Positions 53,449 through 61,903 of a stretch of DNA of 64,000 bases are shown here, piece after piece. The position numbers and the translations under genes are program-made. Location: NCBI GenBank assembly GCA_044227925.1, contig JBGAVW010000015.1, forward strand, positions 22,106 to 86,105, in the 5' to 3' direction. Source of the stretch: JADJLQ01 sp044227925. Its GTDB lineage: Bacteria; Bacteroidota; Bacteroidia; Chitinophagales; Saprospiraceae. Within the stretch, counting starts at the first letter, position 1; each line of letters starts with the position of its first letter. Under the pieces are notes generated by a model. It saw only the letters and a list, made by a program, of their open reading frames with translations, was not told the DNA's origin and made no database searches.

Positions 53449-53553
53449 CCAGTTGAAAAAAAAATCTTATAAAATATAGCTCAGGGGGGGTAACTTATTT
53501 TATTCCCATTACATACTTAGTAGTACTTTTTGCTAATTCAAAATCCTTCAAGT

Positions 53554-55047
53554 ATGAGCCATATCATCGACTTACATTGCCATCCTGCGTTAAAACCATT
53601 GGGGCGGAGTTACTCCTCTTCTGCAGCTGGTATAAATCAAAAAGATAAAAGTAAACGAGGGTCTATTTGGCACTATGATCCGCCACAGGGTACAGATTTG
53701 TTTTTGCAAAAATTGCTGGGTATGACTCGTTTTGCCCAAGCGGATTTCAGCTCAATGGCTTACGGCAATGTACAGATAGTGTGTGCATCAATGTACCGGG
53801 TGGAAAACGGACTTATCGATTTTCGATTTTTTGGCATCGGGGAGTTTACAAAATTTGCTTCTAATTTTATCAGCGGCCTTGGTAGGGAAAGGATCAAACA
53901 TTTACAAAACAACCTTGATTATTTCAGTGAACTCGAAAAAGAGTATGATTATTACCGACAATTGGATGGTGAAGAAATAGTATTTAAAGGTGAAATTAAA
54001 AGGAAGTATATAATAGTAAAAAATTATACAGACCTGGAGAATAGAATTTCGGAAGCGGAATCAGATAAATCCGTACAAACCATTTTTGTAATCATCACAT
54101 TTGAAGGGGCTCATCATTTTTTTAACAGGTACGATCACATCGATCCGGCCAATCTATCCAGCCATGAGGCAGAGGTATTGGGTAATGTGCAAAAAGTAAA
54201 ATCATGGCCCCATTCACCTTTTTTTGTCACTTTTGGCCATCATTTTTATAATGGATTGTGCGGACATGCAGAGAGCCTGAAGGATTTTGTACAGGATGTG
54301 CTGACACACCAGGAGTTTATGATGGATACACCATTTAATTCACTAGGATGGAAAGTAGTCAGTGCATTGCTGGATAAAACCAATGGCAAACGAATTTACA
54401 TAGATATAAAACATATGAGTTATAAATCCCGTATAGAGTATTATCGGTTTTTAAAGGCAAATTACCCTGCAGAATATGCAGCAAAAGAATTGCCGTTAAT
54501 CATCAGCCATGGGGCGTGTAATGGCTTGGCCAGTAAGGAAAATCCAGTATACCATCCGGGATTGGAAGCTACTGCAAAAAATATGTATGCCGCTGATATA
54601 AATTTTTATGATATTGAATTAATTGAATTGGCAACAAGCGGAGGAATCATAGGCTTGCAATTAGATGAAAGACGAATTGGATCCAAAAGTTTCATCAAAT
54701 CACTAAAAAAAGGCAATGGTACAAATGAAAAAAGACATTATGGATCCAAATTACTATGGAATAATATTCAACATATAGTACAGTTATTAGATGCTCATAA
54801 TTTATTTGCCTGGGATTGCATAGCCCTTGGTTCTGATAATGATGGGATTATAGATCCTATAAATTATTTTTGGACTTCAGAAGATTTTGATGATTTGATT
54901 CAGTATATTGAAAGACATGCATTTAATTTCCTCACCAATCCGGAGACTAAATTTAAGGTTGCTGCAAACGCCATTTCTGCTGCCGAAGCAGTGCACCGGG
55001 TATTCTATGGAAATGCATTCGAGTTTTTCCGCAAATATTTTAAGTAA
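53554..55047 (+). CDS. Membrane dipeptidase-like (peptidase M19-type) metallohydrolase
   Basis: A 497-residue protein with amidohydrolase-type metal sites: H-x-H in I-I-D-L-H-C-H-P (His8, His10), Glu in F-E-G-A-H-H-F-F, His in F-G-H-H-F-Y, I-S-H-G-A-C-N and Asp in G-S-D-N-D-G. These follow the layout of renal dipeptidase (M19). No signal peptide. The large middle insert (about 100-165) is longer than in standard M19 enzymes. The ATG at 53554 is preferred to an upstream TTG. The substrate, perhaps a dipeptide or another D-amino-acid bond, is inferred. Confidence 0.7.
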   Translation: MSHIIDLHCHPALKPLGRSYSSSAAGINQKDKSKRGSIWHYDPPQGTDLFLQKLLGMTRFAQADFSSMAYGNVQIVCASMYRVENGLIDFRFFGIGEFTKFASNFISGLGRERIKHLQNNLDYFSELEKEYDYYRQLDGEEIVFKGEIKRKYIIVKNYTDLENRISEAESDKSVQTIFVIITFEGAHHFFNRYDHIDPANLSSHEAEVLGNVQKVKSWPHSPFFVTFGHHFYNGLCGHAESLKDFVQDVLTHQEFMMDTPFNSLGWKVVSALLDKTNGKRIYIDIKHMSYKSRIEYYRFLKANYPAEYAAKELPLIISHGACNGLASKENPVYHPGLEATAKNMYAADINFYDIELIELATSGGIIGLQLDERRIGSKSFIKSLKKGNGTNEKRHYGSKLLWNNIQHIVQLLDAHNLFAWDCIALGSDNDGIIDPINYFWTSEDFDDLIQYIERHAFNFLTNPETKFKVAANAISAAEAVHRVFYGNAFEFFRKYFK

Positions 55048-55095
55048 GCTAAATCAAAACTCAGGGTGTTATCTTTACCTCCATTTTAAGAGGCA

Positions 55096-55779
55096 ATGCA
55101 TTTTTTCTATTCTGAAGTTTTATTTGAAGACCGATTTATCCTCGATGGAGAGGAGGCCCAGCATGCGCATGTACTTCGAATAAAGCCGAAGGAAAAAATA
55201 GCCATAGTAAACGGTAAGGGTATAAAATATACAGCAGAAGTAAATACTATTGAAAAAAAAGGGATTACAGGAAAAGTAATTGAAAAAGTTATTGTTCCCC
55301 GCCCTTCATTGCAACTTACAATTGCACTTAGTCCAACCAAAAATATTGACCGGTATGAATGGTTTATCGAAAAAGCCACCGAATTAGGGGTACTGTCATT
55401 CATACCTCTTATTACCTTTCAATCGGAGCGAAGACAATTGAATGTCGAACGAATGAAGAAAATTATTTTGGCTGCAATGAAACAATCCGGTCGGGCTCTT
55501 CTGCCATCCATTACTGAACCTTGTTCGATTAAAGATTTGTTGTCATCAACTAATGCAGATCAAAAATATATTGCACACAGTAGTGGTAAACCAATACAAG
55601 ATATTCTGAAATCAAATTCTTTACATTCCAATGTTACTGTGATGGTTGGGCCTGAAGGCGATTTTACGGATGAGGAACTATCCTATGCAATGGATAAAGG
55701 ATTTGTTTCTGTGTCACTTGGTGAGTATCGATTGCGGACTGAAACAGCCGGATTAAAAATTGCGGCTTTGCTGGGGTAA
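55096..55779 (+). CDS. rsmE: 16S rRNA m3U1498 methyltransferase
   Basis: A 227-residue SPOUT-class methyltransferase that methylates U1498 of 16S rRNA. The PUA-like N-terminus (A-H-V-L-R-I-K-P-K-E-K-I-A-I-V-N-G-K-G) and the knot motifs are present: A-L-S-P-T-K-N-I-D-R-Y-E-W-F-I-E-K-A-T-E-L-G, V-M-V-G-P-E-G-D-F-T and L-G-E-Y-R-L-R-T-E-T-A. Normal length. The gene follows the M19-like gene by 48 bases. Confidence 0.94.
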   Translation: MHFFYSEVLFEDRFILDGEEAQHAHVLRIKPKEKIAIVNGKGIKYTAEVNTIEKKGITGKVIEKVIVPRPSLQLTIALSPTKNIDRYEWFIEKATELGVLSFIPLITFQSERRQLNVERMKKIILAAMKQSGRALLPSITEPCSIKDLLSSTNADQKYIAHSSGKPIQDILKSNSLHSNVTVMVGPEGDFTDEELSYAMDKGFVSVSLGEYRLRTETAGLKIAALLG

Positions 55780-55954
55780 TAAAAATAGCCGGCTTGCACC
55801 TGTGTTACATCGAAATGGTTTATTTCAAATACTGCATATTTGAAATTTGCTTTTATTCATTTTAAGTAAGTCTTTCCACGCTTTATTATGCTTAGGTATC
55901 TAATTTGCGCAGCATGTATTCCTGAATTCGAGGATAGTGTGTCAAAGGAAATAT

Positions 55955-56743
55955 TTATTTTTTCGTTTTCAATAATTCATTTAACAACTCCGGCTCATTG
56001 GTCGTAATCTGATTAAATTTTTTCGCAATAAAAAATTCCAGATCAGCTGGATCATTAACAGTCCAAACATTTAAGTCCAGGTTTATTTTTTTTGCTTCTT
56101 CTATCCAATCCGGATGTTGAGTTTTAAATACAGAATAGTGGTAATCAATGCCTGTGATCCCGATTGATTTTATTTCAGCCGGGCTTTTATCTCCATTCAG
56201 ATATTGGGTAGATAAATTTCGGTCGATCTCTAATATCTTTTTAAGTATTTCAATATCGAAACTTATAAATGTGGATTTGCCCAGTAATTTTTGTTCTTTT
56301 ACTTCGTCATACACTTTTTGGGCGATATACCGACCATGACTTGCACCTTGAGGGGATGGTTTTATTTCGACTATCATGGAAGTAAATTTATTTTTACCGG
56401 CTTTCAGGTATTCTTTCAGAGTAGGTAGTTTTTCGCCATTGGTTAGCGGGTATTTTATCAGATCAGCATAGTTTGTTTTTTCGATATCCAGTGAGTGATG
56501 ATGTTCGTCGTGATTTATAATCAGAACTTCATCTTTAGTCATCCTCACATCGAATTCGGATCCCTGACATTTCAAACGAATCGCATTTTTAAGTGCAGCA
56601 ATGGAGTTTTCCGGTATTCCTTTGGCTTTCCAGGCACCCCTGTGAGCTATTACCGGATTATATACTTCAGTCATTTGATATACTTTTGGAGTACACTGTA
56701 TGCAAAATACAGACAGTAAAAGCAGTGTAACTAGTTTATTCAT
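55955..56743 (-). CDS. Glycerophosphodiester phosphodiesterase
   Basis: A 262-residue exported GDPD: lipoprotein-like signal with Cys17 (S-V-F-C-I-Q-C). I-A-H-R-G-A-W-K-A-K-G-I-P-E-N-S (32-48) contains the catalytic His-Arg, followed by E-F-D-V-R-M-T-K-D and H-D-E-H-H (metal). Members split glycerophosphodiesters to sn-glycerol-3-phosphate and an alcohol. The start overlaps the rarA stop by 8 bases, so the two are cotranscribed on the minus strand. Confidence 0.9.
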   Translation of the reverse strand: MNKLVTLLLLSVFCIQCTPKVYQMTEVYNPVIAHRGAWKAKGIPENSIAALKNAIRLKCQGSEFDVRMTKDEVLIINHDEHHHSLDIEKTNYADLIKYPLTNGEKLPTLKEYLKAGKNKFTSMIVEIKPSPQGASHGRYIAQKVYDEVKEQKLLGKSTFISFDIEILKKILEIDRNLSTQYLNGDKSPAEIKSIGITGIDYHYSVFKTQHPDWIEEAKKINLDLNVWTVNDPADLEFFIAKKFNQITTNEPELLNELLKTKK

Positions 56744-58013
56744 TTATTTGATATTTATTTTTCCACCAAAAGAGTAAGCGTTCTTTAATTTTGTCTTCTG
56801 TGGGATTGGTTTGTGGGTGGTAGATGGTTGTACCGGAAAGATGTTCTGGGAGGTATTCTTGTGGTGTAAAATGGTTTTCAAAATCATGAGAGTATTTATA
56901 ATTTTTCCCATAATCCATATTTTTCATGAGTCGGGTAGGGGCGTTGCGCAAATGTAATGGTACCGGGGCATCGGGATCATTCCTTACGATTTCCAATGCA
57001 TTGTCAATAGCCAGATAAGCTGAATTGCTTTTTGGAGAGGTAGCGAGATAGATGGCTGTATCAGATAATATAATTCGGGCTTCGGGCATACCTATAGTGT
57101 GTATAGCCTGGAAACAGGCATTAGCTATTAATAAAGCATTTGGATTGGCCAGGCCGATATCTTCTGCTGCAGAAATGATTAATCTTCGCGCAATAAATTC
57201 TATGTCTTCACCGGCATGCAACATTCTTGCTATCCAATATATAGTTGCCTGAGGATCACTGCCGCGAATTGATTTTATCATTGCAGAAATGATATCGTAA
57301 TGTTGTTCACCATCCTTATCGTACCTGGCCAGGTTCTGTTGCACAGATGCAGTCACGTATTCATTTGTGATGATGATTTCATTTTCCTGCGATGCAGAAT
57401 ATAGTATTTCAAGTATGTTATACAATTTCCTTCCATCACCGCCAGATAATTGGATCAATGCAGCCGTTTCGGTAATTACCCATTTTTTAGTCTTTAAATA
57501 CTCATCTTTAGTGCACGCCATTTCGGCCATTCTGAGTAAATCTTCCCCATGTAATGATTTAAGTACGTATACCTGGCACCTGGAAAGTAAAGCTGATATG
57601 ACCTCAAAAGAAGGGTTTTCCGTAGTAGCGCCTATCAAGGTGATGACCCCTTTTTCTACAGCATGTAATAATGAATCCTGCTGCGCTTTTGAAAATCGAT
57701 GAATTTCATCGATAAATAATATAGGATTGGGTTGGTCAAAAAATCGTGTTCGCTGAGCTTTCTCGATGGTCTCACGTACCTCTTTTACCCCTGATTCAAT
57801 TGCACTCAATTGAAAAAAAGGTCGTTGATGCTGGGTAGCTATCAATCTGGCTAGTGTAGTTTTTCCTGTACCGGGAGGCCCCCAAAAAATCATGGAGTGA
57901 ATATTTCCAGATTCGATTAGTTTTCTAAATACAGAACCATCTGCCATTAGGTGAGATTGGCCAATGTAGTCATCTAACGTTTTTGGTCGCATTCTTTCGG
58001 CTAATGGAAACAT
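56736..58013 (-). CDS. rarA: RarA/MgsA-type AAA+ ATPase (replication-associated recombination protein)
   Basis: A 425-residue clamp-loader-related AAA+ ATPase involved in stalled-fork processing. Walker A is W-G-P-P-G-T-G-K-T-T-L (44-54), Walker B F-I-D-E-I-H-R-F (about 98-105), followed by sensor T-E-N-P-S-F. Length and the tetramerisation-domain segment near the end (R-D-P-D-A-P-V-P-L-H-L-R-N-A-P) are typical of the family. It is the first gene of a two-gene minus-strand unit with the GDPD. Confidence 0.93.
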   Translation of the reverse strand: MFPLAERMRPKTLDDYIGQSHLMADGSVFRKLIESGNIHSMIFWGPPGTGKTTLARLIATQHQRPFFQLSAIESGVKEVRETIEKAQRTRFFDQPNPILFIDEIHRFSKAQQDSLLHAVEKGVITLIGATTENPSFEVISALLSRCQVYVLKSLHGEDLLRMAEMACTKDEYLKTKKWVITETAALIQLSGGDGRKLYNILEILYSASQENEIIITNEYVTASVQQNLARYDKDGEQHYDIISAMIKSIRGSDPQATIYWIARMLHAGEDIEFIARRLIISAAEDIGLANPNALLIANACFQAIHTIGMPEARIILSDTAIYLATSPKSNSAYLAIDNALEIVRNDPDAPVPLHLRNAPTRLMKNMDYGKNYKYSHDFENHFTPQEYLPEHLSGTTIYHPQTNPTEDKIKERLLFWWKNKYQINE

Positions 58014-58088
58014 GATTGCAATTTACGATATAGAGGCAGGTAATATATAAATTGAATTTTTAATTCATGCGGACAAGCCAAGTTAAGC

Positions 58089-58574
58089 TTATTTACAGTT
58101 AATCACAAGGGGTGGTAAACTGACCTGGTTGCTTTTATTTCCATTTCTATCCTCAATATACACTTTGTAGGTAACGGTATCTTTTGTAGCTACAGAAGGT
58201 ATCGTACATGGATCAGCATTGGAGTAATAGCAACACACATTGAATAAGGTAGTATGAAAAATAGTAATGGTTCCTTTTACTCCGTTTGCTACCCCTTTTT
58301 GTGGAATTACTGGCATAGAATAGGTAATTAATTTTCCATCACGATCATCTAATAGAAATATATTCGCTTTGTTTGCCGGATCACCAATATCACCATCACC
58401 ATCAGTAAAACCTATTTGAATTTGCAATGTATCATCTTTTACTCTTCCCTGATCTATAGTATTTTTATTAATTCCTTCGAATGTGATGGCTGGGATATCG
58501 GAATATTCTGGTGCAATAATGCAGGTAAAGAGCAGTAGTGAAAAACAAAACAAAATAAAATACTTTACGGACAT
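58089..58574 (-). CDS. Hypothetical lipoprotein, beta-rich
   Basis: A 161-residue lipoprotein: signal L-F-C-F-S-L-L-L-F-T-C with lipobox Cys18. The mature part is 140 residues of beta-strand pattern with D-G-D-G-D-I-G-D (calcium-loop-like) and V-Y-I-E-D-R-N-G-N-K-S. A longer frame starts at 58616, but the signal begins at 58574. AGGAGGT sits directly against this ATG, too close to work as a classical Shine-Dalgarno site. Family unknown. It follows the rhomboid gene on the same strand. Confidence 0.68.
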   Translation of the reverse strand: MSVKYFILFCFSLLLFTCIIAPEYSDIPAITFEGINKNTIDQGRVKDDTLQIQIGFTDGDGDIGDPANKANIFLLDDRDGKLITYSMPVIPQKGVANGVKGTITIFHTTLFNVCCYYSNADPCTIPSVATKDTVTYKVYIEDRNGNKSNQVSLPPLVINCK

Positions 58575-58622
58575 ACCTCCTGTAAATATCAAGGATTTTT
58601 TCGATATACACCACATTATTGA

Positions 58623-59324
58623 CTAAACGAATTCCCGATCAGAATTGCCCATGGGAGTCGATTTATTCTCGATCATTCTTCTTGCCACCAGTCCAGCAAC
58701 TACCCCAAAGGCAAATCCTCCGATATGTGCCCACCAGGCCACCCCGCTTTGTTGCGCCTGTGATGCAGCTGACCCAAGGGAAAAGAAACCACTAATCAAT
58801 TGCTGTATAATCCAAATGCCCAGGAAGAATACGGCCGGCATATAGAATGATCTGAAAAAATACAATACCAATACTTTTATTTTGGAAGCAGGAAACATTA
58901 CCAGGTATGCTCCCAATACTGCAGAAATCGCTCCACTTGCCCCTACGGCAGGTACTTGACTTCCAGGTCCTGAAAGTACATGCGCTACTGCAGCTGCAAG
59001 GCCTCCTAATAAATAAAATAACACAAAGTTAAAATTGCCTATTACAGCTTCGATATTATCCGCAAATACCCATAGAAAGAGCATATTTCCAATTAAATGC
59101 ATCCAGCCACCGTGCAAAAACATGGAGGTAAATAAAGTAAACAGATCCTGACCCTGTACGATTTCAGAAGGAATTGATCCATATTTTATTACAAATGGTT
59201 CTAATTGATCAGGTGGAAGCATTACCTGAAAAATAAATATCAATACGTTGAATGCGATAAAAAGGTAGGCAAACATCGGCTTGTTGCCTCCTTTTACCTG
59301 ATCATCTCCAATTGGGAATACCAT
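58623..59324 (-). CDS. Rhomboid-family intramembrane serine protease
   Basis: A 233-residue membrane protease with about six transmembrane segments. The catalytic dyad is Ser130 in V-G-A-S-G-A-I-S and His200 in A-W-W-A-H-I-G-G, and the oxyanion motif W-M-H-L-I-G-N (His76, Asn80) is present. Rhomboids cleave transmembrane substrates within the bilayer. Between helices 5 and 6 there is a Ser/Gln/Ala-rich loop. It lies 43 bases from the beta-lactamase gene, same strand. Confidence 0.92.
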   Translation of the reverse strand: MVFPIGDDQVKGGNKPMFAYLFIAFNVLIFIFQVMLPPDQLEPFVIKYGSIPSEIVQGQDLFTLFTSMFLHGGWMHLIGNMLFLWVFADNIEAVIGNFNFVLFYLLGGLAAAVAHVLSGPGSQVPAVGASGAISAVLGAYLVMFPASKIKVLVLYFFRSFYMPAVFFLGIWIIQQLISGFFSLGSAASQAQQSGVAWWAHIGGFAFGVVAGLVARRMIENKSTPMGNSDREFV

Positions 59325-59367
59325 GAGGGGAATTTACAAAATATATTTTAGAAAAGATTAATCTTGC

Positions 59368-60411
59368 TTAGTGATGCAAAATAAAGTAATCGTAAATAGC
59401 ACGTGTAACTTCTGCAATGGCTCTTTCACGCTCAGGAATGGGTCTTTCTGAGGATTTTACAAATACGGAAATAGCAATATGCCCGAAAGTGTCAGGCAAT
59501 AGTATGATCCCTACATCATTTGTAGTCATTCCAATGGTGCCGGTTTTATGCATAACTTCTGTTCCCGGTGGCAATACTCCTTTCAATCGTGCCAGGCCGC
59601 TTTCGCACCGCTTCATTATATCAAGTAATAAAACCTTTGATTCTGATTTTAGTATGGGTTCTTTAAATAGTTTTGTCAAAAGCATGGTCATGGCTGAAGG
59701 TGTACAGACATCCATCTTAGTGCTATCAAATTTTTTTGAATAAAAAGCTTCATCTTCCGGCTTTATTTTTTTTGCCAGGCTATCAAACAACGCTGGTGAC
59801 CACGCCGCATGTTTGTTCATAGAAATGCCTAGAAAATCAGCTATCAAATACGAAGTAGGTCTGTCTACCCGAAGTCCTTGAATTCCCAGGCGTTTCATGC
59901 AAGCATTCACGGAAGAAGGCCCACCGGCCAAGCGAAGGCAAATGTCAGTAGCACTATTGTCACTTATGAGTAACATTAATTCCATCAGGCTTCGTATGGA
60001 TAGTGCTATCCCTGGTTCTTTTGAGTTTGGCCAATTAAACCGGTCTGCAATCATACCACTTCCCGGATGCAGATCAGACTTTTGAATTGTAATCAACTGA
60101 TCAAGTGAATAAATACCACTATCCACCTTAGTAAGTAATTGAATCGCGATCGGTACTTTATAACTGCTGGCCATAGGAAATAATTCCTGTTCATTTTGAT
60201 TGATGATGACCCCGGATTCAATATGTAAAGCCGATACTCCAAGCATTCCTCCCGATAAAAGGGAGAGTCTTGCCATTTCTTTTTGTAATCTTTCTTTTAT
60301 AATCGCATCAGATGGTAGCAGATGGTTGTTCTGCTGAGCGAAAAGTACACCCATTGCTAGCCAAAGAAATAGGCTAAGAAATATTTTATTAAAACGACAC
60401 ATCATCTTCAT
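59368..60411 (-). CDS. Class A beta-lactamase with a long insertion
   Basis: A 347-residue exported serine beta-lactamase. Signal peptide 1-25; motif 1 Ser82-Ser83-Tyr84-Lys85; S-D-N at 150-152; and K-T-G at 289-291. In standard class A enzymes the S-D-N to K-T-G distance is about 104 residues; here it is 139, because an insertion of about 33-35 residues sits between S-D-N and the omega loop (about 180-215). The Glu equivalent to Glu166 is probably Glu221 in E-A-F-Y-S, since it is 13 residues before Asp234 of the D-x-x-T-P motif. Penicillin or cephalosporin hydrolysis is likely but untested. Paired dyads lie upstream. Confidence 0.82.
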   Translation of the reverse strand: MKMMCRFNKIFLSLFLWLAMGVLFAQQNNHLLPSDAIIKERLQKEMARLSLLSGGMLGVSALHIESGVIINQNEQELFPMASSYKVPIAIQLLTKVDSGIYSLDQLITIQKSDLHPGSGMIADRFNWPNSKEPGIALSIRSLMELMLLISDNSATDICLRLAGGPSSVNACMKRLGIQGLRVDRPTSYLIADFLGISMNKHAAWSPALFDSLAKKIKPEDEAFYSKKFDSTKMDVCTPSAMTMLLTKLFKEPILKSESKVLLLDIMKRCESGLARLKGVLPPGTEVMHKTGTIGMTTNDVGIILLPDTFGHIAISVFVKSSERPIPERERAIAEVTRAIYDYFILHH

Positions 60412-60870
60412 ATCATAAATGAGTTAGTGAATATAATAATAGTTTACTATCCTAAGTATAAGTGAAAATAGTAGTCTACTATCTTATTTTTAGGTGCCAA
60501 AATAATACTTTTTCCAACCGTATAACTTATTATAATAGCTTCATTAGGGCAATTTTTTATTGATAAAAACGAAAATTATAGTAAAATATACGATCCCAAA
60601 GGGTCCGAGACGATCTTTGATGATTTTTTAGAACCATTTGAATCCTTCGGATTAGGAAGCCCATTCAATGCTATAAGTCCCCAAAGGACTAACTATTTAT
60701 AAATTCAAATACACCATAAATCCGACCCTGTCAGGTTTGCACATCTTTTGAATGAAGTGTTACAAACAGATATCCATGGTGAGTTAATTCAAATTTACCA
60801 TCAAAAAAATAGGTCCTGAACTTTTTGTGTTAAAGTAGTGAAAAACACAAATGCTATAGTAATATGCAAG
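60412..60870. other. Intergenic region with operators and short hairpins
   Basis: Besides the paired dyads at 60439-60482, three short hairpin-like segments occur between 60590 and 60700 (for example AATCC-TTC-GGATT and AGTCC-CCAAA-GGACT). No gene was recognised. The hairpins may be parts of a small RNA or of a decayed element. Confidence 0.4.
60439..60482. promoter_or_regulatory. Paired dyad operators upstream of the beta-lactamase gene
   Basis: Two perfect dyads: ATAGTTTACTAT (60439-60450) and ATAGTAGTCTACTAT (60468-60482), which share the half-site ATAGT and lie about 30 bp apart, three helical turns. They are 28-71 bases before the start codon. Their form (short, AT-rich palindromes upstream of a serine beta-lactamase) suits a BlaI/MecI-type repressor; no such gene is in the window. 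Confidence 0.5.
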
Positions 60871-61560
60871 CTACTTTTGTGCAATCTTCAATAAATCTTC
60901 CAGGTAGTCGGCTTGTATTTCCTGAATCTCTAAAAGTTTTTTATTTTGATGAACCAATAAGTGGTCTATTTTTTCGCTGAGCAATTTTATTTCAAGCTCT
61001 GCTTTGAGGTTGATTTTGTAATCATGCTCTGCTCTTTTTCTGTCTTTTTCTTCCTGCCTGTTTTGACTCATCATGATTATCGGTGCCTGGATAGCGGCGA
61101 GGCAAGAAAGAATAAGATTGAGTAATATAAATGGAAATGGATCAAAGGTTTTTGATTTTAATATCCAAAGATTAAAGAAAATCCACAGTAAAATGAAAGT
61201 AAAAAAAGTAATGATGAAGTGCCAGCTCCCTCCGAATGCAGCTATTTTATCCGCCATTTTTTGACCCATGGTGAGATCAGTTTCTTTTTCTTCCGATAAA
61301 TTTTCTGAAAGGATAGCATTGTTTTTGATGGCATTCATTACATCCTGATCTATTATGGCTAATTCCCCTTTTTCTTGCGCCACCAATTGAGTAAGGTAGT
61401 GTCTTCTGTACCTATTGAGCTCGGCTAGACTGATCTGGACATCGTAATTAAAATTGGGATGATCTTTTTTAATTAAATTAAAGATGCCTTCGCGTATGTC
61501 ATTGCCATTTACTTCTTCTCCTGAGGGGATCAATTGATTACTGATAAAACTATTTGCCAT
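60871..61560 (-). CDS. DUF1003 membrane protein
   Basis: A 229-residue protein with two transmembrane helices (F-I-I-T-F-F-T-F-I-L-L-W-I-F, about 115-128, and F-I-L-L-N-L-I-L-S-C-L-A-A-I-Q-A-P, about 143-159) and a charged helical C-terminus. The motif M-A-D-K-I-A-A-F-G-G-S-W-H-F-I and N-L-I-L-S...A-P-I-I-M-M-S-Q-N-R-Q-E-E-K-D-R identifies the DUF1003 family, of unknown function. It is the last chromosomal gene before the element boundary. Confidence 0.88.
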   Translation of the reverse strand: MANSFISNQLIPSGEEVNGNDIREGIFNLIKKDHPNFNYDVQISLAELNRYRRHYLTQLVAQEKGELAIIDQDVMNAIKNNAILSENLSEEKETDLTMGQKMADKIAAFGGSWHFIITFFTFILLWIFFNLWILKSKTFDPFPFILLNLILSCLAAIQAPIIMMSQNRQEEKDRKRAEHDYKINLKAELEIKLLSEKIDHLLVHQNKKLLEIQEIQADYLEDLLKIAQK

Positions 61561-61749
61561 ATTATTCTAAATAAAAGTACGTACCAGGCTAAGGTATAGG
61601 AATTTCAGTGGAGAGCATGAATCAATTAGATCCTCTTTTTTTAATATAATTTATTTAAAAATCAGTTAACTGGCATGGATACCAGTTTTATTGAGGATAA
61701 ATACTTAAACTATATGGAAGTATGTATACGTAATTAAAAAAAAGAAAAA

Positions 61750-61771
61750 GTAGCGTGAGAGAGACTTGAAC
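61750..61771 (-). other. tRNA 3'-end-like segment, probable attachment site (att)
   Basis: On the minus strand the 22 bases read G-TTCAAGT-C followed by CTCTCTCACGCTAC without an encoded CCA. GTTCAAGTC is the tRNA T-loop with flanking G53-C61 pair. The 5' side of the T-stem does not pair with it, so the rest of the tRNA is missing: this is a 3' fragment, not a functional tRNA. A T-rich run follows (61749-61735). The integrase gene starts 133 bases to the right. Family knowledge: tyrosine recombinases of this type insert at tRNA 3' ends and leave such a copy at one boundary. Confidence 0.6.
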
Positions 61772-61875
61772 AGTGAACTTCAATAAACAAACATAAACCA
61801 TAAAACGTTAATAATTAATTAAATACAGATGTGTCATTTTCGCATTTTGATGCTTTTGTTTATATTTGTTCGTCT

Positions 61876-61897
61876 TAAAAGTACCCTAAAAGTACCC
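61876..61897 (+). repeat. Tandem 11-bp repeat before the integrase gene
   Basis: TAAAAGTACCC occurs twice in direct tandem (61876-61886 and 61887-61897), after the -7 box TATATTTG and 7 bases before the chosen start codon at 61904. It lies where a repressor or the recombinase itself could bind the transcription start. Confidence 0.65.
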
Positions 61898-61903
61898 CAT
61901 TTT

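Larger units (their letters stand above)
61561..61903. other. Intergenic region at the island boundary
   Basis: Holds the tRNA-like fragment (61750-61771), a -7 box TATATTTG at 61861-61868 and the tandem TAAAAGTACCC repeats (61876-61897). No gene is present between DUF1003 and the integrase. It marks the change from chromosome to element. Confidence 0.55.
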
